Shown here: in pieces, positions 44,504 to 53,600 of the stretch
How positions within the stretch are numbered: the first letter of the stretch is position 1
How the letters are laid out: the number at the start of each line of letters is the position of its first letter
Source: Verrucomicrobiota bacterium
GTDB taxonomy: Bacteria > Verrucomicrobiota > Verrucomicrobiia > Opitutales > Opitutaceae
Assembly (NCBI GenBank): GCA_014584295.1
Contig: JACTNC010000058.1
Location: forward strand, 84,669 to 148,668
Direction: 5' to 3'
Length of the DNA stretch: 64,000 bases
Program-made: the position numbers and the translations under genes
Notes under the pieces: generated by a model
The model's input: the letters and a program-made list of their open reading frames with translations, nothing else
Told to the model about the DNA's origin: nothing
The model's database searches: none

Positions 44504-47500
44504 GCATTGCCTTCGATGACGCGGACGAAGTCCAGGGTTTGGAGTTTGTCGAGAGCGAGGCGCAGCGGGTGGGCGCCGTCGTGGAGTTCCTCGAACTTCT
44601 GGCGCAGGCGCGGGAGGCGGTCCGGCTCGGGCAGGGCGGTCACGTCGGGCAGGTCCGCGGCCTCGACCAGCGTGAACATACTGCCCTTCAGCCTGCCTCC
44701 TTCCTCCTGCAAACTTCCCCTCACTTCCTCCGGGAAATACAGCTCATACACCAGCCCGTTCAACACCCGCTCCCAATACGCCAGCATCAACGGATCGCGC
44801 GTCGTTTGTGTGGTGGGAGTGTCAGCGAAGTGGCGGTTCAGCAGAATCAAGAAATCGACAAGGCGGATGACCAACTCCTTCTGGGGCTGCGAGCCATCGG
44901 CAACGGGCAGTTGCTCGATAAACTGTGTGAAGTATCTGAAGAAGCCGCCGCGCAGCGGAGTGCTCACCCGTCGCCAATAGAAATCGAGAACGTGGCTATT
45001 GCAGAGCCCAAGCATGAACTTGAGTGGATGCTTCTTCGGGTCTTTGAATGTGATGCCGTAGCCGCTTGTGAATGCATACTGACCATCTTCATCCAAAGCG
45101 AAGCACGCTCGATCGGCGATATCTGGAACTACCAATTTGGGCTCCAGCATCACATCAAGATTCTTCGGGTAGATGTAGCCATACCATTGCTGTCCTTTCA
45201 TTCGTCCATCTTCTCTAGCTTCAAGTGCCTTACGGTTACGCTTCAGATAGTCTGCGAGCCGGGGAACGTCTTTCGTCAACTCCGAGAATGGGACTAGCGT
45301 CATCCTGCTTCCATCCAATAAATACGGGATGATTGCCGCCTTCCCTGATGCGAGGATCGAGAATGGTTTGATTTCGCGACCCTGTAAAAAGAGCCGCAGT
45401 CCCTTTCGCTCGACGGTCACCTCCTCATCGAGCTGTTTTGAATAAGCTGTCACGTTTCCTCGCTGCACTGAGAGCATGTCTAAGACGTAAATCTCATTCG
45501 CACTTGTCCGAATTCCTTGCGAGATTCGAGATGTGATTGCGCCGAGTTTCACTGGAACCTTTTGTAGCCCCTCAAACACAGAGGCCGGCGCACCAACCGT
45601 AAAGTTCCAGTCACTGCTGCTGATGCCTGATGCCGCAAACCGGCCGTCCTCTCCGAAGAGCTTTGTCTTCCACGTCTCCAAATCGTGGGCTTTGACGAAT
45701 CGGCAGTCTTCCGCGCCTGCCTTGGCAAGGAACAACAAGCAGGTGTAAATGGTTGCGCCGAAGAAAACCTGCTCGTCTCCGAAGTGAACGATGTGGCGGA
45801 GGTGCTTCCCCTTTGAAATGAGGGCGCGAGTTGGCTCGCCGTAGTCGGCATTGAAGAACTTGTGCGGGCAGATGTAGGCAAGGTGGCCGTCGGCTTTTAA
45901 CAGGCGCAGACCGGCCTCGATGAAGACGACGTAGATGTCGTAATTGCCCTTGGCGGCGCTGGCGTAGTGATTTTTGAAGAAGGCGACGAGTTTCGGGTCC
46001 TTCTGCTTGAGCGTCTGGATGCGGATGTAGGGCGGGTTGCCGATGACGACATCGAAGCCGCTGTCGATTTCGCGCGGGGCGCTGGGGGTGAGTTCGGTCT
46101 GACCGCCGGCTTCGTTGATGAGGGCGAGGTTGCCGAGGAGGGTGGCGGGGGCCTTGCCTTCGAGTCGGACCTTGCCGACGGGCAGGCCGAACATCCATTC
46201 GGAATCGAAGAAGGGGGCGTGGGCGTTCTGGTCGTAGGGGTCCCAGGCGGCGAGTTGGCGGGCGGTGTCCTTGGAGAGGGCGTGGCTGTCCTCCAGCATG
46301 GCGGCGATCTCGGCGCGCTTGGCGGCGTCGGCCTCGCGCCACTTGCGCTTGGCGGCGGGGCTGCGAGCGTTGAAGTGCTGGTGGCGGATGTCGGCCAGCT
46401 CGGCGCGGAGCCGGTCGAGGTCGGCGGAGAAGAGATCGCTCTGGGTCTTCCCGATGGGGATGAGGGTGTCGGCGGCGACGAGGCGGGTCTCGAGGTTGGG
46501 CAGCGGGCGCACGCCGAGGTTGGGCGCGGCGGCGTCCACCTTCTGGTCCACGACGAGGGAGATGAAGAAGCGGAGCTTGGCGATCTGGGTGGCGATGGGC
46601 TGGATGTCCACGCCGTAGATGGAGTTTTCGATGAGGTAGAGCTTTCGGGCGAAATCGAGGGCGTGGAAGCGGGTGTCGAAGGATTTCTCGATGTCGGCGA
46701 TGCGGGCGTCGCAGGCGGCGATTTCGTCCTGGGCGGCGCCGGCTTCGCGGAGCAGGTCGCGGTAGCGGCGGGCCTCGGCGAGGCGGTCGCGTTTCCAGGA
46801 TTCGTTGTTGGGGTCGAGCTTCTGGAGCAGGTCCACTAGGCGGTGGAGCGCGCCCATGGGGAAGGCGCCGGAGCCGCAGGCGGGGTCGAGGATTTTGACG
46901 CGGCCGATGGCGGCGATGAGGGCGTCGCGGGTGTCGGGCTTGATTTCCCGGAGGGTGGCCTTGTTGGAGAAGAGGTCGTCGATCTGCCTTGAGAGTAGCC
47001 CAGACAATCCTGTCTGGGGTTTTTCATTGGCGGAGGAAACACAGGCAGGATTGCCTGTGCTACTTTCTGAAAACTCCCCTTCCCTGAGCTTCGCTTTGGC
47101 GGGGTTATCCGCGATGTAACGCACGAAGCGTTCAAACTGCGCCTGGCTGCGGACGATGTGGTCGAAGGATTCATCCTGCCAGAACGGCTCCCCGGTTCGG
47201 TTCAACAGTGCGTTGCACTCCTTCGCGCTCACGCCCTTGAGGCCTTTGAGGATTTTGGAAAGGGCGTGTCCTTCGCGCGGACGGATCAGCAAGTGGACGT
47301 GATTGGGCATGATGACCCAGTCGAACAAATCGTAGCGCTGGCCGTCGAAGTGGAGCAGGCAACGCTCGACGATAGCGCGAATGTCGGGACGCCGGAGGTG
47401 GCATTCGCCCTCGCCGGCATCGAGCCAGCTTTCCAGGCGGTCGCCGAAGTGTTCGTGGTATTCCTTCCAGTCTGCATCGGACCAGGGCTCGGGATGGTGT

Positions 47501-49260
47501 TTGGTCCAGATGTCGCGTTCTTCTTTCCAGGCTTTGAGTTTTTCCTGCGGGAGGGAATCGGCGAGGCGGAAGGTGACCCAGTAGGTGGTGTCGGCCTGCG
47601 ACCAGTGGGGGAGGTTGCGGCGGGATTTCTGGGTCGGAGTGTCGCGGTTGAATGGCTTCACTGACGACCCAGACAGGATTGTCTGGGCTACGCTGGTCTT
47701 GAGGTAGGACTTGAGGGCCTCGTCCACCATGTAGCTGACGATCTCGCGCGGGGTGTAGAAGGCGCCGAGGGCCTTGCGGGCGGTGGTGCGGGTGTCCTCA
47801 TTGTAGGAGGCGAGGAGGTTTTCGAAGACCTTGCCGAGGAGTTCGGGGTCGAGGGCGATTTCCTCCTCCAGCGGGGTGTTTTCCTCGATGGTGAACTTGT
47901 AGCGGGAGAGGATTTCGATGAGGCCGCGGACCTTGGCCTTCTTGGAGCGGGCGGTCTTGGCGGTTTCCTCGCCGTAGTCCCTGGAGAGGTCCACGGTGCG
48001 CTCGGGGCCGAAGAAGAGGTCGTTGGGCAGGTGGCAGCCCATGTCCTCGCGGTCGGAGAAGCCGTCGAGGATGAAGTTGTCCTTTTTCCTGCCGGACTTG
48101 TCGTCGAGGCAGTCGAAGAGGCCGCCGTTGAGGAAGGGGACGCGGGCGGCGAGGGCTTCCCACGCCGCGGAGTGGTTGTGCGCCTTGTCGTAATCGCGAA
48201 ACAGGATGCCGTAGCGCCAGAGGTTCGTGATGCCGTAGTTGCCGTCGTAGCGCTGGCCGTCTTTTTTCTTCTCCCGGAAGCCGCGCTGGTCGGGCGGCAT
48301 GTTGAGGGTGCCGAAGAAGAGGTTCTGGAGGATGGCGTGGTAGTAGGTGGGGGCCTGCGGGGAGAGGTCCTTGAGCAGGGCGGCCAGATGCCTGGTGCGG
48401 AAGAGCCGGGAGGGAATCAGCCGCTTCTCGACGAGAAACCAACAGAAGATGACCCGGGTGAGCAGGCGGATGAGGAAGAGGGATCTTTCCTGCTCGGTAT
48501 CGCAGTGCTGCGGGAGGCGGATGGTGCCGTCCTCGACCTGGTGATGCGCCCAGAAATACCAGTCGGCGATCTCGCGGTAGAAGGTGTTGGAAAGGGCGTA
48601 GGAATCGAGCTTCTTCTCCCAGGCGGCGTGGAGCTTGACGAAGCTGGTGATTTCCTCGTCCTCGCGCAGCCGGGGGAGGGAGAAATCGTTGAGGATCTCC
48701 AGGTGGGCGCGGATGGGCTCGGCGCAGCGGATGTCCTTGATGAGGGTGGCCTTTTCGAGCACGTCCCTGGCGGCATCCTTCTTTTGCAGCCGGCGGCGGA
48801 GGATGGCGAGGGACAGCAGCGGATCGTCCTTCTCCCCGTGCCGGAAAAGCACGATGGCGGGCATGGGGAGCGGCTTGTTGAGGAGTCGAGCGAGCGCGGT
48901 GATGTCGCCGCGGGTGTAATGCCCTGGCGGCAGGTCGACGGCGAAGAAAAGGTAGGACTCAATGCGCTGGGCATCCACGGTGCCGGAGGAGTCGAAGAGG
49001 TCGCCGGTGCCGGAGACCTCGGCGTCGCTGATCTGGAAGATGAGGTGGAGGGCATTGAGCTTTTGGAGTTCCTCCCGGTCTTTCGCGGTGAGGGGCTTTG
49101 CCGAACTGGCGGCGAGTTCGAGGAACGAATCCAGCGTCCACGGGGCGGTGCGCTCGGACTGGTAGCCGAGGGTCTCGAAGAGCGCCTTGGCGGATGCGGC
49201 AAGGTTGCCGCCGGCGCAGTGACCGAGGGCGGTTTGGATGGATTCGCGGAGGTCGGACAT
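44500..49260 (-). CDS. Eco57I-class DNA methyltransferase with an in-frame RAYT transposase insertion
   Basis: The 1586-residue protein is an N6-adenine methyltransferase of the large Eco57I/PglX-like class. In order it has a helical N-terminal region, GAFYTPREIVSYMVDEALK (motif X area, about 495-515), an inserted domain (about 524-756), SAM motif I ILDPACGSGAFPMG (about 790), catalytic NPPY (about 1075), and a TaqI-C-like target-recognition region (about 1200-1480). Without the insert it would be about 1353 residues, normal for the class. The insert is a complete RAYT domain. No nuclease motif is evident; the neighbouring PLD-helicase may supply it. The last codons overlap darT. Confidence 0.85.
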   Translation of the reverse strand: MSDLRESIQTALGHCAGGNLAASAKALFETLGYQSERTAPWTLDSFLELAASSAKPLTAKDREELQKLNALHLIFQISDAEVSGTGDLFDSSGTVDAQRIESYLFFAVDLPPGHYTRGDITALARLLNKPLPMPAIVLFRHGEKDDPLLSLAILRRRLQKKDAARDVLEKATLIKDIRCAEPIRAHLEILNDFSLPRLREDEEITSFVKLHAAWEKKLDSYALSNTFYREIADWYFWAHHQVEDGTIRLPQHCDTEQERSLFLIRLLTRVIFCWFLVEKRLIPSRLFRTRHLAALLKDLSPQAPTYYHAILQNLFFGTLNMPPDQRGFREKKKDGQRYDGNYGITNLWRYGILFRDYDKAHNHSAAWEALAARVPFLNGGLFDCLDDKSGRKKDNFILDGFSDREDMGCHLPNDLFFGPERTVDLSRDYGEETAKTARSKKAKVRGLIEILSRYKFTIEENTPLEEEIALDPELLGKVFENLLASYNEDTRTTARKALGAFYTPREIVSYMVDEALKSYLKTSVAQTILSGSSVKPFNRDTPTQKSRRNLPHWSQADTTYWVTFRLADSLPQEKLKAWKEERDIWTKHHPEPWSDADWKEYHEHFGDRLESWLDAGEGECHLRRPDIRAIVERCLLHFDGQRYDLFDWVIMPNHVHLLIRPREGHALSKILKGLKGVSAKECNALLNRTGEPFWQDESFDHIVRSQAQFERFVRYIADNPAKAKLREGEFSESSTGNPACVSSANEKPQTGLSGLLSRQIDDLFSNKATLREIKPDTRDALIAAIGRVKILDPACGSGAFPMGALHRLVDLLQKLDPNNESWKRDRLAEARRYRDLLREAGAAQDEIAACDARIADIEKSFDTRFHALDFARKLYLIENSIYGVDIQPIATQIAKLRFFISLVVDQKVDAAAPNLGVRPLPNLETRLVAADTLIPIGKTQSDLFSADLDRLRAELADIRHQHFNARSPAAKRKWREADAAKRAEIAAMLEDSHALSKDTARQLAAWDPYDQNAHAPFFDSEWMFGLPVGKVRLEGKAPATLLGNLALINEAGGQTELTPSAPREIDSGFDVVIGNPPYIRIQTLKQKDPKLVAFFKNHYASAAKGNYDIYVVFIEAGLRLLKADGHLAYICPHKFFNADYGEPTRALISKGKHLRHIVHFGDEQVFFGATIYTCLLFLAKAGAEDCRFVKAHDLETWKTKLFGEDGRFAASGISSSDWNFTVGAPASVFEGLQKVPVKLGAITSRISQGIRTSANEIYVLDMLSVQRGNVTAYSKQLDEEVTVERKGLRLFLQGREIKPFSILASGKAAIIPYLLDGSRMTLVPFSELTKDVPRLADYLKRNRKALEAREDGRMKGQQWYGYIYPKNLDVMLEPKLVVPDIADRACFALDEDGQYAFTSGYGITFKDPKKHPLKFMLGLCNSHVLDFYWRRVSTPLRGGFFRYFTQFIEQLPVADGSQPQKELVIRLVDFLILLNRHFADTPTTQTTRDPLMLAYWERVLNGLVYELYFPEEVRGSLQEEGGRLKGSMFTLVEAADLPDVTALPEPDRLPRLRQKFEELHDGAHPLRLALDKLQTLDFVRVIEGNA
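46995..47691 (-). mobile_element. RAYT transposase with REP ends, inserted in the methyltransferase gene
   Basis: REP palindromes with CAGACAATCCTGTCTG lie at 46995-47018 and, inverted, at 47668-47691. A related one (CAGGCAGGATTGCCTG) is at 47040-47063. Between them the host frame encodes RRNLPHWSQADTTYWVTFRL, the HUH motif in WVIMPNHVHLLIRP, and FWQDESFDHIVRSQAQFERF VRYIADNP with the catalytic tyrosine. All RAYT hallmarks are present. Frame and orientation match the host and there is no stop codon. It is unlike the RAYT at 23986. Confidence 0.85.
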
Positions 49261-49361
49261 TGCTGGGGTGAAAGCTGAAATTCTGAGATGCTGAAAACTG
49301 AAATTGGAAGTGATCGGTGATCAGTGATCCGTGGGAGAGGATGATGGCGGGGCGGCGTTTT

Positions 49362-50525
49362 TCACAGCGGTTCGCCGCCTTCGTTGAGGATGGTGAGGTA
49401 GGCGTCGTAGGAGAAGATGCGGTTGCGGCGCTGGCCGGTGAGTTCGCGGGCGATGCCGGATTCGACGAGCATGGCCATGGTCTTGTTGGCGGTGGGGAAG
49501 GTCATGGCGGTGAGTTGGCAGAGCTGGGGGAGGCTGAGGATGGGGCGCTGGCGCAGGGCGGCCAGCACGCGGAGGGCGTTGGCGGCACTGCGGCCGGATT
49601 GCTGGAGGTGGCGGGTGTCCGCATCGAAGAGAGCGACAAGGCGGCGGGCGGTTTCGACAGCTCCGAGGGCGGTGGTTTCCACGCCTTCGAGGAAGAAGTC
49701 CACCCAGGCTTCCCAATCGCCCGCGGTGCGGACGCGGTCGAGGAGGTCGTAGTAGACCGAGCGGTGCTGCTTGAGGTAGAGACTGAGGTAGAGCAGCGGC
49801 TGGGCGAGCAGGCCGCCATGATGAAGCAGCAGGGCGATGAGCAGGCGGCCGAGGCGGCCATTGCCGTCAAGGAAAGGGTGGATGGTCTCGAACTGGACGT
49901 GAGCCAATGCAGCTTTGAGCAGCACGGGCATACCGCTGGTTTCCTCGTGGAGGAAGGCTTCCAGGGAGGCCATGGATGGTTCGACCTGATCGGGCGGCGG
50001 CGGGACGAAGCGGGCGTTGCCGGGGCGTGTGCCGCCGATCCAGTTCTGGCTACGGCGGAACTCGCCGGGTTCCTTGTCGCTGCCCCGGCCACGGGACATC
50101 AGGTGGGCGTGCATTTCCCGCAACAGACGGTTGCACAGCGGAAAACCCTCGCGGATGCGGGCCATGCCGTGCTCCAGGGCCCGGATGTAGTTGGATACCT
50201 CGACGACGTCGTCGAGGGGCGTGCCAGGAGCCTCCTCCATCTCGAAGAGCAGGAGGTCGGAGAGAGACGACTGGGTGCCCTCGATCTGGGAGGAAAGCAC
50301 CGCCTCCCGCCGGACGTAGGCGTAGAGAAAGAGCTTGGGATCGGGCAGCAGGGTGCTCACGCTGTCCAGCCGGCCGAGGGCGAGGGTGGCCCGCTCCAGC
50401 AGGCGCTGGCGGCTGCCGGAAAGGTCGAGGGGCGGTTCCGGCGGCAGGGCGACCGGCACGAAGGCACGCACCGTTTCGCCACCGGCGGCGGTGGTTTCGT
50501 AGTGGCCGGATGTGCTGCGGTTCAT
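49362..50525 (-). CDS. Fic-domain protein with N-terminal inhibitory motif and C-terminal winged helix
   Basis: The 387-residue protein has a complete Fic core, HPFLDGNGRLGR (about 216-227), and a Fic_N-type N-terminal region with the inhibitory motif SSQIEG (about 78-83). The end (about 325-385), LSLPQLCQLTAMTFPTANKT, looks like a winged helix. Fic enzymes AMPylate proteins; this layout suggests an autoregulated enzyme that also binds DNA. It lies between the helicase and methyltransferase genes, and a palindrome covers its promoter region. It could act as regulator or as a second toxic arm; its target is unknown. Confidence 0.85.
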   Translation of the reverse strand: MNRSTSGHYETTAAGGETVRAFVPVALPPEPPLDLSGSRQRLLERATLALGRLDSVSTLLPDPKLFLYAYVRREAVLSSQIEGTQSSLSDLLLFEMEEAPGTPLDDVVEVSNYIRALEHGMARIREGFPLCNRLLREMHAHLMSRGRGSDKEPGEFRRSQNWIGGTRPGNARFVPPPPDQVEPSMASLEAFLHEETSGMPVLLKAALAHVQFETIHPFLDGNGRLGRLLIALLLHHGGLLAQPLLYLSLYLKQHRSVYYDLLDRVRTAGDWEAWVDFFLEGVETTALGAVETARRLVALFDADTRHLQQSGRSAANALRVLAALRQRPILSLPQLCQLTAMTFPTANKTMAMLVESGIARELTGQRRNRIFSYDAYLTILNEGGEPL

Positions 50526-50552
50526 GGCGCGAAGCTTTAATAAGGGGATTAA

Positions 50553-50584
50553 CTATTAAAGGAAATGGCTCATTTCTTTAATAG
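50553..50584. promoter_or_regulatory. Palindrome upstream of the Fic gene (candidate operator)
   Basis: CTATTAAAGGAAAT and ATTTCTTTAATAG form an almost perfect inverted repeat around GGCTC, in an AT-rich stretch between the helicase stop and the Fic start. It is a natural binding site for the Fic protein's own winged helix. Its position suggests control of fic and the downstream operon. Confidence 0.55.
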
Positions 50585-50614
50585 TTTTCTGTTTTGGAGA
50601 TGGCGGAATGGCTC

Positions 50615-53600
50615 TCAGGTGGATTCTTGTTTCGCCTCCATGATGACGAGCCAGGTGACGAGTTCCCAATCCTTGCTCTCGGCCTTGGGGGTTTCGGCGG
50701 TGGTGGGAAGCAGACCGCTTCGGCTGGAAAGCAGGGCAGCGGCAGCGCGCTTCTGGAAGGTGGCTTCGATGGAGCGCAGCGCGCTGCGGGCCAGGTCGTC
50801 GTAGTGTTTCATGTCCGTGCCGTTTGAAGTGCGGGCGTCGAAGAGATCGCAGAGTTTCTCGAATGCGGTCCTGTGACCCGCGGCGAGACCGCGAAGGAGC
50901 AGCAGGGTTTCCTTGGGCTGGGCGAAGGAGAATCGGACTGTGTAATCGTCCAAGACGTAGATCAGGAAATGGGGTGCGAGCGGATTGAGATTCTCGGAAG
51001 CCTGCGATTTCGACTCACCGTCACCGGTTCGCTTGAAACAGAACAGCGCGCCGGGGCCCAGGCGGGGGAATTTTTCCTGATTCGTGGGAACGACCGCGTA
51101 GAGCCCGGGTGGCGCGGATTCCAGCTCTTCGCGGCGGCTTTCGAGGAACTGAAGGAGTTCGATGCGGAACTCGTCGAGCGAGAAGTCGGTGAGGCTGGGT
51201 GAGTCGGAAAAGTCCTCGAGGTCGAGCACCTCGTCCTTGAGGCGCTTGAGCTGATTGTTGCGGAAGCGCAGGTCCTGGCTGATGAGGTCCTCGAGTTGCT
51301 GGGGATCGAGGAGGTTGTCGGTCTGGGTGGCGGCAAGGTCGGCCAGAGCCATGCGGGCTTCGACGCGGTGTTTGACATTGAGGTAGCGGTCGAGGTCGGC
51401 AATGGGCCAGAAGTTGACGAGCTGGACGGCGGCATTGCGGGAGCCGATGCGGTCGATGCGACCGAAGCGCTGGATGATGCGAACAGGATTCCAGTGGATG
51501 TCGTAATTGACGAGGAGATCGCAGTCCTGGAGGTTCTGGCCCTCCGAGATGCAGTCCGTTGCAATGAGGAGGTCGATTTCCTCGGCCTGCGGAAAGCGGG
51601 GCTGCTCGGCGCGGCGTTTGGAGACGGGCGAGAAGTTGGTGAGGATGTCGTCGAAGTCGGCCTCTCCGAGGCTGGTCTGGTTACCGCCGTCACCGACAAC
51701 AAGCGCGGCGTGGATGCCGAGGTGATCCCTGGCCCAGTCGGCGAGCTGTTTGTGGAGGTATCTCGCGGTGTCGGCAAAGGCGGTGAAGATAAGTACCTTT
51801 CGGATGGGCTTGCCGTCGGAGTTGGTTGTGGGATTGCGAACCTTTTCTTCGATGCGCGCGCGCAACTCAGCAAGCTTGGCGTCGCGCTCGGGTTTCACCT
51901 TCTCAGATTTTTTGCAGAGACGCTGAAGCTGGGTGCGATCAAGATCGACCGCCTCAAGCCATTTTCCCAGCTTGAGGTGAGCGAGATGGATGCGGCGGCG
52001 CCCGCCAATGGTGAAATCCCTGGTTTCCTCGTCCGGGTCCTCGACCTCTTCCGGAGTTAGATTATCCCAGTCTATCTCCGGATGGACTTGGAAGTCGTCG
52101 ATACGCCTCTTGAGGGTGTCGATCTTCTCAATGGTGCGCTCGAGCGTTAGGCGGAAGGAATCGACCGAACTCTCCAGGCGCTTGAGGAGGTTCACCTTCA
52201 TCATGGAAATGAGGATCCGTTCCCGACCCTCCTGGGTGAATGCGCCGAGGATCTTGCGCTCGTAACCGGCACGGACTTGGGCAGGCAGGTCGTCACGCAA
52301 AAAGCTCGTAGGGTGATAGAGCGCGAGGCGGAGTTTACTGATCTCCTCATCGAGTTTCTCGAATGACAGGAACTTGTCGTCGAGATCGATGGGCGGGTGA
52401 ATGCTGATCGGGGTAGGACGATGCGGGAATCCACCGAGGCGTTTCATCTCGTCCTTGTAATAGGTGGAAATCTGCGAGCGGGATCGCGCGATGCTGAGGC
52501 CGTCGAGGAGCTTGAAGAAGTCGCCTCCGATGCTCTGCAGGAGATCGCGGACCGTGCGCTCTCCAGGCTTCTTTTTCGACCAAGTGGTAAAGTGCCCTTG
52601 CGCGATGCGGGTCGTTTCCTTAACCGATGCGATCTCAAGGTTTTTCGCGAATGCAGCGTCAGCCTCCGCGTCGCGCGTGACATCGCCTCCGGCGATGAAG
52701 GAAATCTGGTTTCGGAGGTCTGCGAGCTGGTTGTTTACCGGAGTGGCCGAAAGCAGCAGGACCTTGGTCTTTTGACCCTTGCGTACGATATCCTCCATGA
52801 GCCGCTGGTAACGGCTACGCTTCTCCGATTCCCCCGCGCGCTGGGTTGGCGACTTGTTGTTGCGGAAGTTGTGCGATTCGTCGATGACGACCAGGTCGTA
52901 GGCTCCCCAGTTGAAGGTGGCGAGATCATGGCCGTCGACCTCGCCTGTCTCGCGACTGAGATCGGTGTGGGATAGGACGTGGTACCCAAATCGATCCTTT
53001 TCGAAGGGATTGAGCGTGCTGTTGGACTTATAGACGGTCCAGTTGCGGCGAAGCTTCTTCGGACAGAGCACGAGCACACGCTCGTTGCGGAGTTCGAAGA
53101 ACTTGATGACCGCCAGGGCGGTGTAGGTTTTGCCGAGACCCACGCTATCGGCGAGGATGCAGCCGTTGGTCGCGAGGATCTTGTTGATGGCTGCCTTGGC
53201 GCCGTCCTTTTGGAACGAGAATAACGCGCTCCAGAGAGCGGTATCTGGAAGCGCGGTTTTGGTGAGAGCCTTGTCGAGGTCCTTCGCGCCGTCCAGATAG
53301 TGACGGAACAGATGAAACAAGGTGAGGTAGTAGATGAACTCCGGCGACTGGTTGGAATACAGGCGGGCGAGCTCATGGAGAACCTTGTCCTTGACGTCGG
53401 TCGTGAGGGAGTGGTTGCACCAGAGGTCGTTGAACCACTTCAGCAGGTCCTTGCGGTCGCGATCGTCGGAAACGACAAGGTTCAGCTCGATGTTATTGCC
53501 GGAGGTTTGAAGACCGAGTCCCGGGACGGTGAAATTGGAACTACCCAGGAGCGCCTGCGCTACCTTGCCGTCCTGAACATGATACATTTTCCCATGGAGA

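Noticed and set aside
45967..46839. 290-codon plus-strand frame opposite the methyltransferase
   Set aside because: Antisense shadow with Gly/Val/Glu-rich composition and no motif.
48031..49278. 415-codon plus-strand frame opposite the methyltransferase
   Set aside because: Low-complexity Gly/Glu/Val composition typical of the antisense of a GC-rich gene; the minus-strand gene has clear motifs.
49317..50540. 407-codon plus-strand frame opposite the Fic gene
   Set aside because: Gly/Glu-rich shadow; the minus-strand Fic protein has an intact motif.
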